From NCBI GenBank assembly GCA_016840685.1, contig JAEORX010000001.1, forward strand, positions 62,001 to 126,000: 64,000 bases of DNA, in the 5' to 3' direction. Made by a program: the position numbers and the translations under genes. Position 1 is the stretch's first letter; each line of letters opens with the position of its first letter. Positions 60,445-64,000 of this stretch are shown here, one piece after another. This DNA comes from Candidatus Thorarchaeota archaeon (GTDB lineage: Archaea; Asgardarchaeota; Thorarchaeia; Thorarchaeales; Thorarchaeaceae). The notes beneath the pieces are model-generated. The model was not told the origin of the DNA. It saw only the letters and a program-made list of their open reading frames with translations, and searched no databases.

Positions 60445-60792
60445 CTAGCTCATTACAAAGGCTGGTGGGTAGATTACGAAGTACTGTACTACCACAGCAA
60501 GGAGTATTCCACTCAGGACCAACCCCTTTCCTCTCTTAGTGTTCACATCTGTGAACCAGAGAATAGCACCCCCTAGAACGACTACGACTGCTGAGATATT
60601 CCCAATGAAGATTAGGAACTCCCAAATCTCAGCAAAGTATGCAGCAATCATGGCTGCAAAGTCAGACAGCGGGCTAAGTATGTTATACAGAAGCATCGCT
60701 CTACCTATACTTCCATTCTTACTGAGGCATATAAACTCCTGAAAACAGTTGGCCCGTTCATTGCTGTGTAACGAAGCTTTATATCCATACAA
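60445..60792 (-). CDS. membrane protein, uncharacterised
   Basis: Three hydrophobic segments; real start probably downstream of the tracked start, because the 5' part runs into the operator region. Confidence 0.4.
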   Translation of the reverse strand: MYGYKASLHSNERANCFQEFICLSKNGSIGRAMLLYNILSPLSDFAAMIAAYFAEIWEFLIFIGNISAVVVVLGGAILWFTDVNTKRGKGLVLSGILLAVVVQYFVIYPPAFVMS

Positions 60793-60819
60793 AGTACTTT
60801 GTTATACAAAGAACTTTGT
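60789..60819 (+). promoter_or_regulatory. tandem palindromic operator ACAAAGTACTTTGT-n3-ACAAAGAACTTTGT downstream of a TATA-like box (about 60776-60785)
   Basis: Two perfect ACAAAG-N2-CTTTGT dyads with a 17-bp period, overlapping the expected transcription start of the gene at 60831. Confidence 0.75.
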
Positions 60820-60830
60820 AGGTTTCAACA

Positions 60831-61460
60831 ATGAACGAAAATAATCTACTAGCAATCGAACAGGGGACCTATCGTGAATCAATGAAAGATGGTCTTACTG
60901 AGTTTCTCCTGGGACTAGTGTTGTGTTTGATACCTGGGATAATGGCGGAATCGTACCTTGTGCCTATATTCGTGGTCTTCTATATTATCTTCCTCCCTCA
61001 GGGTATTGAAGCATTTAGAAGGAAATACACCTACCCTCGGACTGGATATGTGAAGCTTCGCGAAGAACAGCCTCCAAAACTCACACTGGGAGTAGCTGCA
61101 GCAATTCTTTTGACTTTCATTACCATAGTTGCAATACTCTACTCACTATCAATTGGAGTGATTGATCGCTACTTCATTTGGAAATGGCTACCAACTGTCT
61201 TTGGAGTTATTATGGTGGGTCCTTCTCTATATCTGAGGGATAAAACAGGTCAGAATCGGTATTATCTGTGGGGCGCCTTGACGACAATCTCTGGTCTTGC
61301 AGTATCACTGACACCCCTCCTCTCTGCTGAGGTTAGCTTGGCGGTCTATATGCTTGCTTGGGGTGGCGCTTTCATGATACTAGGCATCATCCGGTTCGTC
61401 TTATTCACTCGGAATAATCCCGTGATGGATACACCGGAGGATGAGAATGGTGAGCGATGA
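60831..61460 (+). CDS. multi-pass membrane protein, uncharacterised
   Basis: 209-aa hydrophobic ORF, overlaps downstream regulator. Confidence 0.6.
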   Translation: MNENNLLAIEQGTYRESMKDGLTEFLLGLVLCLIPGIMAESYLVPIFVVFYIIFLPQGIEAFRRKYTYPRTGYVKLREEQPPKLTLGVAAAILLTFITIVAILYSLSIGVIDRYFIWKWLPTVFGVIMVGPSLYLRDKTGQNRYYLWGALTTISGLAVSLTPLLSAEVSLAVYMLAWGGAFMILGIIRFVLFTRNNPVMDTPEDENGER

Positions 61461-61764
61461 GGAACGTGAGTCAGTAATTGATATTGACAAGCTCATCCAT
61501 GAGCCAGCCAGACTGATGATTATGGCACAGCTCTATGTTGTTGATGAGGCTGATTTCATCTTCCTGATGCGACAAACGGGTCTCACTTGGGGAAATCTTT
61601 CCTCACATTTGAGCAAACTCGAGGAAGCAGAATATATTGAAGTCCAAAAGGAGTTCCTAGACAAGAAGCCCCGTACTATCTTGAAATTAACGAAGAAAGG
61701 TCGAGAATCTTTCAGGGAATATCGTAGAGCGATGGACCATGTCCTCAGTGACCTGCCCGACTGA
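61441..61764 (+). CDS. winged-helix transcriptional regulator (HTH_34/ArsR-like)
   Basis: IHEPARLMIMAQLYVVDEADFIFLMRQTGLTWGNLSSHLSKLEEAEYIEVQKEF. Confidence 0.85.
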   Translation: MRMVSDEERESVIDIDKLIHEPARLMIMAQLYVVDEADFIFLMRQTGLTWGNLSSHLSKLEEAEYIEVQKEFLDKKPRTILKLTKKGRESFREYRRAMDHVLSDLPD

Positions 61765-61795
61765 CTGTGGGAGCTCGACTCCCACTTCTTTTTTC

Positions 61796-62251
61796 TTAGA
61801 CTATGTAGGGTATAGTCTGGGGAGCGACTCCCATGAGTCTATAGTATACGGTAATCTGACCGCGATGGTGGATACTATGTTCAATCATCTCCAAGAGTAG
61901 ATCTGCAACTGTTGCAGGAGAGTCGAAAAGGTCTATCTCCCTTTCTAAATCGCTGGATGAAATCATGTCTGCATAGACCTCAACGCGCTTGAATACATCA
62001 GTAGTCAGACCAATAATGGCCTCAGCCGAGTCATTCTGTTCGAGTGAATAGCGGAGAGGTTCCCATTGATTGGTAGTAACCCCTCGCATGTAAAACTCTA
62101 CTGACCTCACCATGTGAAGTACTATTTCTCCAATCTCTTTGCACTCTGGGCAGGGTTTGCTCATGATATTCACCTCTGTGAGCTGTTCTATCAATGGCAA
62201 GGTCTCTCGGAGATGTCGCTTTAGCGCATGAATCAATATCTGGTGAGTCAA
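61796..62251 (-). CDS. DinB-like four-helix-bundle protein
   Basis: IGEIVLHMVRSVEFYMRGV...LLEMIEHSIHHRGQITVYYRLMGV. Confidence 0.82.
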   Translation of the reverse strand: MTHQILIHALKRHLRETLPLIEQLTEVNIMSKPCPECKEIGEIVLHMVRSVEFYMRGVTTNQWEPLRYSLEQNDSAEAIIGLTTDVFKRVEVYADMISSSDLEREIDLFDSPATVADLLLEMIEHSIHHRGQITVYYRLMGVAPQTIPYIV

Positions 62252-62257
62252 TTCGTA

Positions 62258-63058
62258 TCACTTTCCTCTCAGACCCTCACAGAAGGAAAGCACATTCTTT
62301 CCTAGGTCCTCATAGTTATAGCCTCCTTCCAGAAGCCCATATCGACGACCAGCACATCGCTCCTCCGCAAAGTCGTGTATCATTCTACCAATCCTCCGAA
62401 ATGCCTCCGTTGAGAGGTTTCCTCCCCAGTCGTCCTCATACTGATCAAACCCAGCAGAGGCTACTATGATGTCGACTTCTGGTGCAGAGTCAAGGGACAT
62501 TTTCACATCCCTCAAGTATTGTTCATCCCCATTTCCACTAGGGTTGTGAATGGTGAACTTCGGGTCATCCCCTAGAATGTTGATGTTCCCATCACCCGTG
62601 TGTAGGTCAAAATCAAGGATGTAGGCTGATTGAATGAGTCCTTTGGCTCTCAGATGTAGCAATGACACTGCGATATTGTTGAAATAGCAGAATCCCCAAT
62701 ACGAATCACGAGACGCATGATGTCCAGGAGGTCTGATCAACCCAAATGCTGGTCCTCCTGCCGCTGCGATTTCTCCAGCCATGATTGCGCCTCCTGCTGC
62801 AAGTGTTGCCATCTTATAGAGAAGTCCTGGTTTCGTAGAGTCGTAATCATGCTTCACAGAATCAAGAGTGCGAGTTCCATGAGCACGAAGAATCTCCTCC
62901 TCAGTAGCTGGTCTTGCCTCCACAAACTCGTAGTCTGGGTGACTCCCTAAAATCTCGACAGCTGTATCAAGCCTTCCAGATGCCCCTGCAGGAGTCCTGT
63001 CATAATGCTCCTGCATTAAAGGGTGATATACGATTTTCACAATCACCTCAATGAACAC
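62258..63058 (-). CDS. histone deacetylase/acetylpolyamine amidohydrolase family protein
   Basis: FGLIRPPGHHASRDSYWGFCYFNNIAVSLLHL; AYILDFDLHTGDGN. Confidence 0.92.
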   Translation of the reverse strand: MFIEVIVKIVYHPLMQEHYDRTPAGASGRLDTAVEILGSHPDYEFVEARPATEEEILRAHGTRTLDSVKHDYDSTKPGLLYKMATLAAGGAIMAGEIAAAGGPAFGLIRPPGHHASRDSYWGFCYFNNIAVSLLHLRAKGLIQSAYILDFDLHTGDGNINILGDDPKFTIHNPSGNGDEQYLRDVKMSLDSAPEVDIIVASAGFDQYEDDWGGNLSTEAFRRIGRMIHDFAEERCAGRRYGLLEGGYNYEDLGKNVLSFCEGLRGK

Positions 63059-63123
63059 GGTAGGATTTGTGTCCTTAGGTTGAGTGGCTTATCAGAGAAG
63101 TTGGTGAGAAAAAGGATTTAGCG

Positions 63124-63190
63124 GACAGACAGGCTCGCGACCTATCTGCCCTCTGATGTTAGAGAAAAAGAGGGAAAGGACCTATTGTCC
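63124..63190 (-). terminator. candidate terminator hairpins downstream of the P1 gene
   Basis: Minus strand: AGGAC-n-GTCCT then T-rich CCCTCTTTTTCTC; second stem CAGATAGG/CCTGTCTG followed by CCTTTTTCTC. Confidence 0.4.
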
Positions 63191-63193
63191 TCT

Positions 63194-63502
63194 CTAACCA
63201 AAGAGACTGCCAAGTCCAGCAGTGAACTCTTCTTCTTTCTCTTCTTTCTCTTCCTTTTTCTCTTCCTTCTTTTCCTCTGCGGGAGCTCCACCACCAGCTG
63301 ATACTGGGGCTGCTGCTACTGGCATAGCTGCGGCGCTCTTTAGGGCTTCATCAATGTTAACATCCTTCAGGGCTGCTAACAATGCCTTGATCATACCTTT
63401 ATCGGGAGTCACGCCTGCTGCTGTTAGAGTGTCCTCCATTGCCTTGGCAGTGAGTTTCTGACCCGCCTTGTGGAGCAGAAGTGCTGCGTATATGTACTCC
63501 AT
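63194..63502 (-). CDS. rpl12: 50S ribosomal protein P1/L12
   Basis: [30 protein letters not shown]...[27 protein letters not shown]. Confidence 0.96.
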   Translation of the reverse strand: MEYIYAALLLHKAGQKLTAKAMEDTLTAAGVTPDKGMIKALLAALKDVNIDEALKSAAAMPVAAAPVSAGGGAPAEEKKEEKKEEKEEKEEEFTAGLGSLFG

Positions 63503-63523
63503 TTTTGTTACCTCTTGTATTAC

Positions 63524-64000
63524 TTATCCAAACAGGCTTCCCATGCCTGCTACCGATTCTTCTTCCTCCTCTTCTTCCTCAGATCCTTTCGGTTCTTGCT
63601 GCTCAGCCGCGTCTGAGGCGGGTGCAGCCGCTGTTTGTGCTGCCGCAGCAGCTGACTGAACCTGACCAAGGACATCGGGAGGTATTGCTTCAGGGTCTTT
63701 CTCAGCAACAACCGCTACTAGTGCGAATGCCTCTGAGTTAGCCTTTGACAAGAACTCATTGACCATGTCCGGCACGAAGAATCCTATATGTAATGCCAGA
63801 CTTTTTGCCTCCATGTTGGCTTTTGCGATAATGAGTGGTGCTGTATCTTCCGTCACAAAACCTGTGTTCACAGAGAGATTAACCGCATACTGGTGACCTG
63901 TAATGAATTGGCTGAAGAGCTCTTCAAGGTCAACTTCGAAGCTATCTGATGTCATTACTGCTCCATCACTATAGACAGCAATCAACTTGAGTTGTAATTC
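63524..64000 (-). CDS. rplP0: 50S ribosomal protein L10/P0, C-terminal part, truncated by the window edge
   Basis: INRFKVDLEELFSQFITGHQYAVNLSVNTG-like P0 region and acidic EEEEEEESVAGMGSLFG tail; frame runs to the window end. Confidence 0.9.
   Translation of the reverse strand, partial: ELQLKLIAVYSDGAVMTSDSFEVDLEELFSQFITGHQYAVNLSVNTGFVTEDTAPLIIAKANMEAKSLALHIGFFVPDMVNEFLSKANSEAFALVAVVAEKDPEAIPPDVLGQVQSAAAAAQTAAAPASDAAEQQEPKGSEEEEEEEESVAGMGSLFG

Noticed and set aside
63222-63290. CTT/TTC repeat tract
   Set aside because: Encodes the normal acidic/lysine hinge of ribosomal P1 on the minus strand.
1-64000. CRISPR arrays, transposases, prophage or plasmid hallmarks
   Set aside because: No regularly spaced direct repeats, Cas proteins, integrases or transposases were recognised by eye.

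Overview
Archaeal chromosomal window, densely coding on both strands, with informational genes typical of Archaea: L10e, P1 and P0, SRP54, A/V-type ATPase A/B/F, Hef, Cdc48, FEN1, aIF2-beta, aIF1A, NMD3, Rio1, a Dim2-like KH protein, Topo VI A/B and aEF1-beta. An Asgard (possibly Thorarchaeota-like) origin is an inference from gene content only. No CRISPR array, rRNA operon or transposase was recognised. The most unusual signals are: (1) three neighbouring minus-strand tRNA genes, Leu(GAG), Thr(CGT) and Arg(TCT) at 56.7-60.3 kb, each carrying a 30-32 nt insertion at a different non-canonical position (variable-arm/T-stem junction, T-stem/T-loop junction, D-loop); removing the insertions gives textbook tRNAs of 88, 76 and 78 nt with encoded CCA; (2) a highly structured, probably non-coding RNA locus at about 51.8-52.06 kb; (3) a 991-aa predicted surface protein (DOMON-like + FKBP-like + Ig-like + possible ribophorin-like regions + TM + cytosolic coiled coil) divergent from an AglH/Alg7-like GlcNAc-1-P transferase; (4) a tandem palindromic operator (2x ACAAAG-N2-CTTTGT, 17 bp period) upstream of a membrane protein/wHTH pair; (5) a GNAT acetyltransferase interrupted by one in-frame TGA; (6) a DeoC aldolase with a CxxC...CxxC tail followed directly by an aldehyde:ferredoxin oxidoreductase; (7) a 55-aa zinc-ribbon gene missed by the ORF track. 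All calls come from reading motifs by eye; no database search was run.
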